A stretch of 64,000 nucleotides of DNA from Bacillus sp. SD088. Lineage in GTDB: Bacteria > Bacillota > Bacilli > Bacillales > Bacillaceae_C. Every line of letters starts with the position of its first letter. Within the stretch, counting starts at the first letter, position 1. Of the stretch, positions 56,551-64,000 are shown one piece after another. The notes beneath the pieces are model-generated. The model worked only from the letters and a program-made list of their open reading frames with translations, was not told the DNA's origin and ran no database searches. The position numbers were made by a program, and so were the translations under genes. Location: NCBI RefSeq assembly GCF_017355205.1, contig NZ_JADIJK010000012.1, positions 62,001 to 126,000 on the forward strand. Direction: 5' to 3'.

Positions 56551-57105
56551 TTAATAATACGGGGAAATCATTATATATACGAGCACGCCAGTCAGACTAA
56601 CATATAGCCAAATCGGCATGGTCCAACGGGCAATTTTTCGATGGCGGGCATTTTCCAAATTCCATGCACGAGCTACTGTTGTTAAGGCAAGTGGTACAAT
56701 AGCAGCGGCCAATACAATATGGGTAATAAGTAGGAAGTAATACAAGCCTGCCATAAAGCCTGTTCCACCATAGGAAGTGGAAGGTGATAAATAATGAAAA
56801 GCCACATATGTGATTAGAAATAAAGTTGTTGTCATAAAGGCTGAATAAATAAAGCGACGATGAACGGTAATATTGCGCTTGCGTATAGCAATGAAAGCAC
56901 CTATTAAAAAGATAAAAGTGAAACTGTTAAATATCGCATTAAATAGCGGAAGTAAAGTCACGTCAAAAGCGTCAAAATCCTCTACACCCGGTAATCCAGA
57001 AAGAACTCCAATGATCCCAATTAAAACCGTGGAAATAATAATAATAGCGGGCTTATAATTTCGTTTTTTAGAGCTAAATTGAGATTTAGTCGTGTTTTGT
57101 GTCAT
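56551..57105 (-). CDS. DUF420 membrane protein (YozB/CtaM-like)
   Basis: A 184-residue integral membrane protein with five likely membrane segments. Family features are FNSFTFIFLIGAFIAIRKRN, HRRFIYSAFMTTTLFLITYV, LLITHIVLAAAIVPLAL and RHRKIARWTMPIWLYVSLTG, with histidines in several segments. The Staphylococcus relative CtaM is needed for haem A-dependent cytochrome oxidase. Start chosen at ATG 57105, with GGAG 11 bases upstream, over GTG at 57117. It stands alone here, without cta or qox genes. Confidence 0.9.
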   Translation of the reverse strand: MTQNTTKSQFSSKKRNYKPAIIIISTVLIGIIGVLSGLPGVEDFDAFDVTLLPLFNAIFNSFTFIFLIGAFIAIRKRNITVHRRFIYSAFMTTTLFLITYVAFHYLSPSTSYGGTGFMAGLYYFLLITHIVLAAAIVPLALTTVARAWNLENARHRKIARWTMPIWLYVSLTGVLVYIMISPYY

Positions 57106-57375
57106 TCGATTGTACACTCCATTATGATATTGTAAATACCCTCAGCACAAACAATTAGAAAACGAGGGCAATCTCGTCCACTTCAAATAGCCGTTTATGC
57201 TTTAGTTACAACAAATAGTCTACCACATCATTCATTAGTAAACATACATACAGAAGGAAGTTTCACACTCTTTTCATAAATAAAGGACAAAGAAAAATAA
57301 ACAGTATCAACAATGATGAACGATGGATGAAAAACGCATACGGGGTAGAAATTATTATAGGGCGAAGATCACGGG

Positions 57376-57516
57376 TTAATGAAGGTTAAGCACTTCGCCA
57401 AGAAGTTTAATGTCATTTAAAATGAATGGCTTTATAGATTCAGGAGATTGATAATATTCCTCCAGCAAACGTCCTAGTTCTCTGATGAAAATTAGGTATT
57501 CCTCTCTATCTGGCAT
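57376..57516 (-). CDS. Small hypothetical protein
   Basis: A 46-residue frame reading MPDREEYLIFIRELGRLLEE and ending IKLLGEVLNLH. GAGGTAG precedes ATG by 5 bases. It is predicted to be mostly helical and amphipathic, and the codon use looks natural. I do not recognise a family. It stands alone between the DUF420 and mutase genes on the minus strand. Confidence 0.5.
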   Translation of the reverse strand: MPDREEYLIFIRELGRLLEEYYQSPESIKPFILNDIKLLGEVLNLH

Positions 57517-57627
57517 TTGCACTACCTCATTTTTATTTGTTTAATTATGAGTATACTGATTAAAACCCTAGAATTCAATTAATAACTGTAATTTTTACAT
57601 AAAATTCCATCTATTTGAGCATTAAGA

Positions 57628-57706
57628 TAGTCTATCTTATAGACTAGAACTTTAGGTTTTATGCTAAGATACTATTTTCTTTGTCTCACCCTAGTGTGGG
57701 ACAAAG
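57628..57706. promoter_or_regulatory. Two strong dyads upstream of the mutase gene
   Basis: TAGTCTA-N5-TAGACTA at 57628-57646 and CTTTGTC...GACAAAG at 57679-57706. Neither is followed by a T-run, so they are more likely operators or RNA stems than terminators. Confidence 0.4.
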
Positions 57707-57730
57707 GGAGGGAACAGCTTCACGTCTTAA

Positions 57731-57759
57731 TTGACAACATAAAATTGTGTTGATAGAAT
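57731..57759 (+). promoter_or_regulatory. Sigma-A promoter of the phosphohexomutase gene
   Basis: TTGACA (57731-57736), 17-bp spacer, TAGAAT (57754-57759). The spacer contains CAACA...TGTTG, a possible repressor dyad. Confidence 0.75.
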
Positions 57760-57789
57760 GGAAATTCTCTTAAAATAGTTACATGTTTA

Positions 57790-57804
57790 TGTAAGCGGTT
57801 TACA
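57790..57804 (+). promoter_or_regulatory. LacI/CcpA-type operator in the mutase leader
   Basis: TGTAAGCGGTTTACA, a near-perfect palindrome 31 bp after the -10 box. It resembles cre (TGTAAGCGTTTACA) with one extra G in the centre, so it may serve CcpA weakly or another LacI-family repressor. Its place in the transcribed leader suits roadblock repression. Confidence 0.45.
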
Positions 57805-57864
57805 CCTGGAGCTTATGGAATTCAAGAAATGGGTGACCATCTATTATGAAAGGAAGAGGCTAAA

Positions 57865-59283
57865 ATGATTCAATTCGGAACTGGCGGTTGGCGTGATATT
57901 ATCGGGGAAAACTTTACTTTTGATAATGTAAGGATCTTTTCGCAAGGGATTGCAAGAAAGATCATTAATGAACAGAAACAATCGCAAGGTATTGTCATTG
58001 GCTTTGATAATCGTTTTATGTCAGAGGAATATGCGAAGGCAGCGGCTGAAGTATTTGCCGCCAACCAGATTCATGTTTTGTTGTTGGCAAAGTCTGTACC
58101 AACGCCACTTGTAACATATGTGACAAAAATGCAGAAAACAGCGGCTGGTATGACATTTACGGCTAGTCATAATTCTTATATGTACAATGGAATAAAATTT
58201 GTCGGCGAGAACGGGAGCCCTGCTACTGTTGCTGTAACAACAGAATTAGAACAGCTTATCAATCAAATACAAATAGAAGCTGTTCAAAGAGTAGATTATG
58301 AGCTAGCCATTCATGAACAATGGATTAAACGTGTTGATTATCATCATGAATTCGTTGAGTTTATTGAGGAAAAATTGGACATGGATATTCTCAAAAAGAC
58401 AGGCTTAAACGTGATTTATGACCCGATGTATGGAACTGGTGTCACTTCTGTTTTGACTCTACTAGTGGATATCCGTAGCAACTTCAAAATGATTCATGAC
58501 CGGATTGATCCGTTATTTGGAGGGAGAGTACCTGCTCCAAGTAAAGAAACATTATGGAGAATCTCATCTATGATGCGGGAAGGCGACTTTGATATTGGAT
58601 TGGCAACAGACGGGGATGCGGATCGGATTGCTGTGATTGATAATGAAGGGAAATATATGCATCCGAATGAGATTCTCTCCATTTTATACTATTATTTTCT
58701 TGAATATAAGAAGAAGCCTGGCGCAGTCGTTCGAAATGTTTCAACTACTCATCTCTTAGATGCGATTGCAGCTCATTATGGTCAAAAATGTATCGAAAAA
58801 CCAGTAGGATTTAAATATATTGCTGAAGGGCTGCTTGAATCAGATGCTGTTATCGGCGGAGAGAGTTCAGGAGGAATTACCATTCGGGATCATCTTTTGG
58901 AGAAGGATGGGATTTTATCTGCAGGATTAATTTTAGAAATGATGGCTAATACAGGGAAAAACTTAAAAGAAATTCGTCAAGAATTAGTTGTTAAGTTTGG
59001 TGAATTTCACTACGTGGAAGACAATATGGCCTATATGGAAGGCAAGAAACAAAGGATTCTAGACTTTTTAGCGAGTGAATTTCAGCCTCAAGAGATGGCA
59101 GGTCAAGCAATAAAAGAAATAAATCAAATGGATGGATTAAAGTTAGTCTTTGAAAATGGAGATTGGCTAGGGATTCGCTTTTCGGGAACGGAGCCATTGA
59201 TTCGGTTTATGGCAGAATCAGCAGAAGAACATGTTGCAAAACTGTTGATAGAACAGATGAAAGGGTTATTACCCAACAGTTAA
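57865..59283 (+). CDS. Phosphoglucomutase/phosphomannomutase family enzyme
   Basis: A 472-residue alpha-D-phosphohexomutase. N-terminal FGTGGWRDIIG replaces the usual FGTxGxRG. The catalytic phosphoserine lies in TASHNSYMYNG (about residue 95), the magnesium site is DGDADRIAVID (about 250), the sugar-binding loop GGESSGG, and the phosphate-binding loop RFSGTEPLIR near 440. It interconverts hexose 1- and 6-phosphates for glycan or wall precursors. ATG follows GAAAGGAAGAGG. It has its own promoter and terminator. Confidence 0.92.
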   Translation: MIQFGTGGWRDIIGENFTFDNVRIFSQGIARKIINEQKQSQGIVIGFDNRFMSEEYAKAAAEVFAANQIHVLLLAKSVPTPLVTYVTKMQKTAAGMTFTASHNSYMYNGIKFVGENGSPATVAVTTELEQLINQIQIEAVQRVDYELAIHEQWIKRVDYHHEFVEFIEEKLDMDILKKTGLNVIYDPMYGTGVTSVLTLLVDIRSNFKMIHDRIDPLFGGRVPAPSKETLWRISSMMREGDFDIGLATDGDADRIAVIDNEGKYMHPNEILSILYYYFLEYKKKPGAVVRNVSTTHLLDAIAAHYGQKCIEKPVGFKYIAEGLLESDAVIGGESSGGITIRDHLLEKDGILSAGLILEMMANTGKNLKEIRQELVVKFGEFHYVEDNMAYMEGKKQRILDFLASEFQPQEMAGQAIKEINQMDGLKLVFENGDWLGIRFSGTEPLIRFMAESAEEHVAKLLIEQMKGLLPNS

Positions 59284-59317
59284 AGATTTAATTAGATAAA
59301 GTGAATGAGACTACAAA

Positions 59318-59367
59318 AGAGACTGCCCAAAGTTGATATTTTTCGACAATCGGCAGTCTCTCTTATT
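59318..59367 (+). terminator. Terminator after the phosphohexomutase gene
   Basis: AGAGACTGCC/GGCAGTCTCT perfect 10-bp stem, then CTTATT. Confidence 0.85.
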
Positions 59368-59541
59368 AATATATTTCTCGGGAAATATGTCGATATAGTT
59401 AATAAATTCTTTCATAAAAAAACAAAAGATAAAAAAGTCGAATCATTGTGCTAGAAAGATGATACTTCGATTTTCCTTATAATATAAGGGTATAAAATAT
59501 AGCCATACTGATATAAGTTGACTAGGGCGCTTGTGTTTTTC

Positions 59542-61278
59542 TCACTTTGACATTGCGACCCAATGCCCTTTTGCTACTTCTACTAATTCAGAATTCCTTA
59601 GATTGTATTTATCCACTACGTTCTGTTCAGTCATAAGGGTTCTTTTCTTTTTGACTTCAACCTTTGGATCTGGAATGGGAATGGCTGAAAGAAGCGACTT
59701 TGTATATTCATGCTGCGGATTGCTATACAATTCCTCACTTTCAGCTAATTCAACGATTCTACCTGCATTCATAACTGCTACGCGATCACTAATATGCTTG
59801 ACCATCGATAAATCATGAGCAATAAATAAATAGGTTAAACCTAGTCGGTGCTGTAAATCTTCTAATAGATCCACAACTTGAGATTGGATCGATACATCTA
59901 AAGCAGACAAAGGTTCATCACAGACAATAAATCTTGGGTCAACAGCCAATGCACGAGCAATCCCGATTCTTTGCCGTTGCCCACCAGAAAATTCATGTGG
60001 ATATCGCTGAGCATGGGAAGATTCAAGCCCGACCATGTCAAGTAATTCTTCCACTTTCCGTTTTCTTTCAGTTTTGCTGTTCGTAATCTGGTGAATATCC
60101 ATGGCTTCCCCAATGATATCTAATACTTTGAAACGCGGATTTAACGATGAATAAGGATCTTGAAAAATCATCTGCATATGCCGACGCATCATTTTCATTT
60201 CTTGCTTGGAAAAACGATTGATAGCCATTCCCTGATATAAGACATCTCCATCTGTCGGTTCATACAGACGTAAGATCGTTCTTCCTGTTGTCGATTTTCC
60301 CGAACCTGATTCTCCCACTAATCCTAATGTTTCTCCTGGATGGATTTGAAAGCTAATATCATCGACTGCTTTAAGCGTATTTCCCTTGCCGATGTCAAAA
60401 TATTGTTTAAGTGAGCGGACATCAAGTAAAGGTATAGATGAGTCTTTACTAGGTATGACAAGTGGTGTTCGCTTTGGTTTCTTTTTCTCATCTAATCGAG
60501 GTAGGGCATTTAAAAGCTTTTGTGTATAAGGGTGTTTAGGTGCAGCAAAGATTTCTTCTGTTGTCCCTGTTTCCACCACTTCACCTTTCTTCATAACGAC
60601 AACACGATCACACATTCCAGCAACAACGCCAAGATCGTGAGTAATTAGGATAATTGAAGTGCCAAGTCGTTTTTGGATATCTTTCATAAGGTTAAGAATT
60701 TGCGCTTGAATGGTGACATCTAAAGCGGTTGTCGGTTCATCCGCAATTAATAAGGTAGGGCGGCAAGCAAGGGCAATCGCAATCATCACTCTTTGTCTCA
60801 TCCCTCCGGAAAATTCATGCGGATATTGTTGATAACGCATTTCACTATTTGGAATGCCAACCAATTTCAACATTTCAATCGCTTCAGCTTTCGCTTGTTT
60901 CTTTAAGAGCTTCTGATGCTTGATTAAGCTTTCCGAAATCTGCTTGCCAATTCGGATCGTCGGATTAAGGGATGTCATGGGATCTTGAAAGATCATCCCG
61001 ATATCACGACCACGGATATGTTCCATTTCTTTTTCTGTTTTATTGGCTAAATTTTCTCCAAGAAAAAAGACTTCACCTTTTTTTATATGAGATGGGGGAG
61101 AGGGTAATAAGCGCATAATTGTACGGGCTGTGACACTTTTCCCACTACCTGATTCCCCAACAATTCCGACTGTTTCCCCTTTATGCACATCAAAATTAAC
61201 TCCACGAACGGCCTCAAATTCTTCTTCCCGTGAATAAAAAGAGATGTGGAGATCATTTACTTTAAGGATGGGTTTCAA
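59542..61278 (-). CDS. Fused double ATPase of an oligopeptide-type ABC importer
   Basis: A 578-residue protein carrying two full ATPase domains, OppD-like then OppF-like. Domain 1 has [20 protein letters not shown] and [11 protein letters not shown]; domain 2 has [21 protein letters not shown] and [12 protein letters not shown]. The linker near residues 260-295 lacks the usual C-terminal cysteine motif, and domain 2 also ends without one. The fusion is like GsiA. TTG start behind AGGTGAGAA. It is divergent from two permease genes that presumably supply the channel. No binding protein is visible; it may lie beyond the right edge. Confidence 0.92.
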   Translation of the reverse strand: MKPILKVNDLHISFYSREEEFEAVRGVNFDVHKGETVGIVGESGSGKSVTARTIMRLLPSPPSHIKKGEVFFLGENLANKTEKEMEHIRGRDIGMIFQDPMTSLNPTIRIGKQISESLIKHQKLLKKQAKAEAIEMLKLVGIPNSEMRYQQYPHEFSGGMRQRVMIAIALACRPTLLIADEPTTALDVTIQAQILNLMKDIQKRLGTSIILITHDLGVVAGMCDRVVVMKKGEVVETGTTEEIFAAPKHPYTQKLLNALPRLDEKKKPKRTPLVIPSKDSSIPLLDVRSLKQYFDIGKGNTLKAVDDISFQIHPGETLGLVGESGSGKSTTGRTILRLYEPTDGDVLYQGMAINRFSKQEMKMMRRHMQMIFQDPYSSLNPRFKVLDIIGEAMDIHQITNSKTERKRKVEELLDMVGLESSHAQRYPHEFSGGQRQRIGIARALAVDPRFIVCDEPLSALDVSIQSQVVDLLEDLQHRLGLTYLFIAHDLSMVKHISDRVAVMNAGRIVELAESEELYSNPQHEYTKSLLSAIPIPDPKVEVKKKRTLMTEQNVVDKYNLRNSELVEVAKGHWVAMSK

Positions 61279-61301
61279 ATTTTCTCACCTGCCGATATAT
61301 T

Positions 61302-61329
61302 TTGACATTTATTGACTTCATGATAAAAT
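61302..61329 (+). promoter_or_regulatory. Sigma-A promoter of the second importer's permease genes
   Basis: TTGACA (61302-61307), 16-bp spacer, TAAAAT (61324-61329), about 85 bases before the permease start. Confidence 0.65.
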
Positions 61330-61414
61330 TTATCTAATTACTTTACAAGTCTATTGTCGAAAAGTATACTACACCTATCGGAATTGTCAATCTGAAGGAA
61401 GGAGGACATATTCT

Positions 61415-62860
61415 TTGAGTGGAGCGGACAAACATTCAAATCAACATTCACTTTTAAGTATGGTCAGTTATACATACGGCAAAATGCTGACTAGACCAGC
61501 TTATAAATTTTGGATTATATTACTAGGACTTCTTGTGCATATCCTGGTTTTTTTTATCTATTTATATAAACGGAAGCAAGATCCTTCATTACTGATAGTG
61601 AAAGAAACACAAGATAAATTGGAAGTAGCTGGTTACAAAGCGGAATTATTCGAAGAATTTAAAAATGAATATAAAAGAAAGCAGGCATTCTTTTTAAAAA
61701 AATTGAATCAAAAAGAAATGGAACAACATGCAAAAAAGTGGACTGACCAGCAATTTCAAAAGATCCTATTGGAGAAAACAATTAAGCAGTTAGAGAAGGA
61801 AGGTATAAAGAGCGTTACATTTAAGGGTACCTTTCAATCTCTTTTAAAACATCCGCTTTTTCTTCTATTAACATGTATTCCTGGAATTTTCATGTACCTT
61901 TTAATTTTCATTTACAGTAATTCCTATGTAAAATATATTTTTGAAAGATTAGTCATGAGTTTATTCGTTATCATTGGTGTAGCGGTCTTTGTATTCACAA
62001 TTCTATATATATCACCGTTCAATCCTGCCGCAAATATTTTGGGCGAAACGGCTACGAAAGAACAACTTGCCAATTTTAATCGTTTATATGGATTAGATCA
62101 GCCGTATCTTGTTCAGCTGTGGGAGGCTGTAAAAGGGATTCTCACTTTTGATTTAGGAAATTCATTTACGGGGAATGAAGATGTTGCGGCCAGTATTGCA
62201 AAAAAATTTCCAGTTACTTTTTCACTTACCATAGTTTCGTTAATCATGGCTATTGTGATTGCCATTCCGGTAGGGATTATTTCGGCAACAAAACGAAATT
62301 CTTTCCTTGATTATTCATTTATGTTCATTGCCTTAATCGGTCTTTCCATTCCTAACTTTTGGCAAGGGCTCATCTTTATTTTGTATTTTTCCATTAAAGG
62401 ACATTGGTTGCCGGCCACCTATACTCCAGGTGACATATTATCGATGATTATGCCTGTGATTGTTCTGGGAACAGCCTTAACAGCATCTGTTGCAAGAATG
62501 ACACGCTCTTCTATGCTTGAAGTTGTGAATGAAGATTATATTATCACCGCCCGATCGAAAGGTTTAAGTTATAATCGTGTTTTATGGAAACATGCGATTG
62601 GAAATGCGATTATACCGGTAATTACAGTGATTGGTTTACTTTTTGGTGGAATGCTAGGGGGAGCGGCTGTCACAGAGAAAGTGTTTAATATTAGTGGGAT
62701 TGGTAGTTATATCGTTGATAAACAATTTATCCCCGATATCCCTAGTGTAATGGGTGGCGTTGTGTATGTCGCCATTACGATTTCATTAGTGAATTTAATT
62801 ATTGATGTGTCTTATGCATTTTTTGATCCACGAATTCGTTCAAAGATGAGAAAGTACTAA
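61415..62860 (+). CDS. Oligopeptide-type ABC permease with long N-terminal extension (OppB-like)
   Basis: A 481-residue permease, about 160 residues longer than typical OppB. The extension has a membrane segment (about 32-50), a charged helical region (about 60-135, KRKQAFFLKKLNQKEMEQHA) and another membrane segment (about 148-168). The canonical permease begins at IFERLVMSLFVIIGVAVFV, followed by NRLYGLDQPYLVQLW, and the EAA loop is DYIITARSKGLSYNRVLWKH. TTG start lies 9 bases after AAGGAGG. The extension might contact an extra subunit or regulate coupling. Confidence 0.88.
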   Translation: MSGADKHSNQHSLLSMVSYTYGKMLTRPAYKFWIILLGLLVHILVFFIYLYKRKQDPSLLIVKETQDKLEVAGYKAELFEEFKNEYKRKQAFFLKKLNQKEMEQHAKKWTDQQFQKILLEKTIKQLEKEGIKSVTFKGTFQSLLKHPLFLLLTCIPGIFMYLLIFIYSNSYVKYIFERLVMSLFVIIGVAVFVFTILYISPFNPAANILGETATKEQLANFNRLYGLDQPYLVQLWEAVKGILTFDLGNSFTGNEDVAASIAKKFPVTFSLTIVSLIMAIVIAIPVGIISATKRNSFLDYSFMFIALIGLSIPNFWQGLIFILYFSIKGHWLPATYTPGDILSMIMPVIVLGTALTASVARMTRSSMLEVVNEDYIITARSKGLSYNRVLWKHAIGNAIIPVITVIGLLFGGMLGGAAVTEKVFNISGIGSYIVDKQFIPDIPSVMGGVVYVAITISLVNLIIDVSYAFFDPRIRSKMRKY

Positions 62861-62876
62861 AGCAGGTGTTGAGAGG

Positions 62877-64000
62877 ATGGAAACAAATAATACGGATGTC
62901 GCAGGCTTTCAAATCAAGCATGCATTAAAATTATCATCTGAATATACACAAGCCAGTTTTACTTGGATTTTATCAGCTATATTAACCTTAATTTTCTTAT
63001 TTAATAGTCTTGACTTTTCCAATGGTACGTTAAAGTCGACTGTTTTCACTGTATTCGCTGCTTATGCGGTGTTCACGCTCATCCAAGTGGCCGTGACACT
63101 TAAAATCAAAGCGGATCTTAAAAGAACAGGAGAAATTCGTTCAGCTACAAGAAAATGGGGCTATCTTTTATTATTGGCGATTGTAACTGGGAATGTATTT
63201 ATTGTCGCATTTGCTTTTCAACTCATAAAAAGAATCAAAACAACTGAATATATTTTTGGTGCTTATATGTTTTTAACGCAAATTTTCATTATTGCCGTAT
63301 CTGCATTAAATATATTTAAACCATATGTGGCAGATTCCTTCCCAATCGCGATGTTAGTTTTGATCGGAATCGCTGTCTTCGATTTGGTTGTATTACTTTT
63401 AGTTGGGAGACAATCACAAAATGAGCAAACCCCGTCATGGATGAAGTATATAGCGATTTTATTACTTATTTCCAGTGTGACAGGAAACTTATTCGCCTTC
63501 GTCTTAGCGATTAATATCTTTGTAAAATTAAGAAATGATATCTCTAGCATTGAGAAATGGAACAGTATGTGGGGAAAAATTGTTCGTAATAATACTGCAA
63601 TGCTCGGCTTCTTCTTTATCGTTTTTGTTTTTACGATTTCCGTTTGCAGTCCCTTTACGTTTGATTATGAAATGGCTGTTGAAAATAATTATGAATCGAT
63701 TTTGCAAACACCTAGTTGGGCATATCCATTAGGAACAGATAATTTTGGCCGGGATTTATTTTCTAGAATTGTTTTTGGTGCTAGGATATCCCTTGTTGTT
63801 GGTTTGGCTTCGACTCTTATTCCTGCACTCATTGGTGGTGTACTTGGGGCAGTTTCGGGATATTACGGGGCACGGACAGATAATATTATTATGAGGTTAT
63901 TAGATATCTTGTATGCTGTTCCGGGAATATTGCTAGCGATCGCGATTATTGCAGCTTTCGGTGCTAATACAGTGAATTTGATCATTGCACTAAGTGTTGG
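62877..64000 (+). CDS. Oligopeptide-type ABC permease with N-terminal membrane extension (OppC-like), cut by the window end
   Basis: The frame is open from ATG 62877 (AGGTGTTGAGAGG upstream) to the last base, at least 374 residues. Residues about 1-205 form an extra domain with six or so hydrophobic segments (WILSAILTLIFLF, KWGYLLLLAIVTGNVFIV, AMLVLIGIAVFDLVVLL). The canonical OppC part starts near residue 225 and contains YPLGTDNFGRDLFSRIVFGA and GYYGARTDNIIMRLLDIL. The remaining part, including the EAA loop, is outside the window. It starts 16 bases after its partner permease. Confidence 0.88.
   Translation, partial: METNNTDVAGFQIKHALKLSSEYTQASFTWILSAILTLIFLFNSLDFSNGTLKSTVFTVFAAYAVFTLIQVAVTLKIKADLKRTGEIRSATRKWGYLLLLAIVTGNVFIVAFAFQLIKRIKTTEYIFGAYMFLTQIFIIAVSALNIFKPYVADSFPIAMLVLIGIAVFDLVVLLLVGRQSQNEQTPSWMKYIAILLLISSVTGNLFAFVLAINIFVKLRNDISSIEKWNSMWGKIVRNNTAMLGFFFIVFVFTISVCSPFTFDYEMAVENNYESILQTPSWAYPLGTDNFGRDLFSRIVFGARISLVVGLASTLIPALIGGVLGAVSGYYGARTDNIIMRLLDILYAVPGILLAIAIIAAFGANTVNLIIALSV

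Overview
The window reads as a chromosomal segment of a low-GC Gram-positive bacterium of the family Bacillaceae, perhaps a salt- or alkali-tolerant genus near Oceanobacillus, Virgibacillus or Gracilibacillus. The evidence is strong AAGGAGG-type ribosome binding sites, frequent GTG and TTG starts, lipobox lipoproteins, Bacillus-type families (UPF0180, DUF420/YozB, YhfW, FIMAH domain, LytR-CpsA-Psr) and the gene order ureABCEFGD. The genus is an inference. No rRNA, tRNA, CRISPR array or phage module was seen.

Layout. 1-3 kb: a GH2 beta-galactosidase cut by the window start. 3.2-5.4 kb: an HxlR regulator with one N-terminal cysteine, divergent from a flavin monooxygenase/FMN reductase pair. 5.4-6.2 kb: decayed DNA. 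6.2-16.3 kb: a complete urease operon followed by a five-gene nickel-type ABC importer, so metal uptake and urease maturation sit together. 16.5-19.6 kb: small hypothetical proteins, a drug-type MFS exporter and a UPF0180 protein. 19.9-21.0 kb: a broken YhfW-like Rieske oxidoreductase.

21.4-41.5 kb is a large catabolic and regulatory island. It holds two paralogous sulfatase-fold enzymes with threonine at the nucleophile position, an oligopeptide-type ABC importer that probably carries an oligosaccharide or glycoside, two Gfo/Idh/MocA dehydrogenases, two xylose-isomerase-like TIM barrels, a PhyH-type dioxygenase, two AraC regulators and sat-cysC. The paralogous pairs suggest parallel branches for related substrates. 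The substrate itself cannot be read from the sequence.

41.7-59.3 kb is mixed: a MetE-C-like methyltransferase, a two-gene module (DeoR-type HTH fused to a NosL-like cysteine domain, plus a double YtkA/FixH-like lipoprotein with a His-rich linker), a decayed DUF4367 gene, an LCP-LysM protein, a nucleotidyltransferase, a 1257-residue secreted phosphoesterase with two lamin-tail domains and a cre site, remnants of an HscC-type Hsp70, a TetR/epimerase pair sharing an operator, a flavin reductase, a DUF420 protein and a phosphohexomutase. 59.5-64 kb: a second oligopeptide-type ABC system with a fused double ATPase and permeases carrying unusual N-terminal extensions; the last gene runs off the window.

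Intergenic space is full of repeats: five copies of a GAGGCTGGGACA-bounded element, two of a GTTCAAAAAGTCC-bounded element, three of a GTGGGGG-hairpin element that carries other repeats nested inside it, and at least ten tiny hairpins that keep a constant AGGAY loop while their stems differ. The best candidates for undescribed biology are the DeoR-NosL/YtkA module, the constant-loop hairpin family and the threonine-type sulfatase-fold island.
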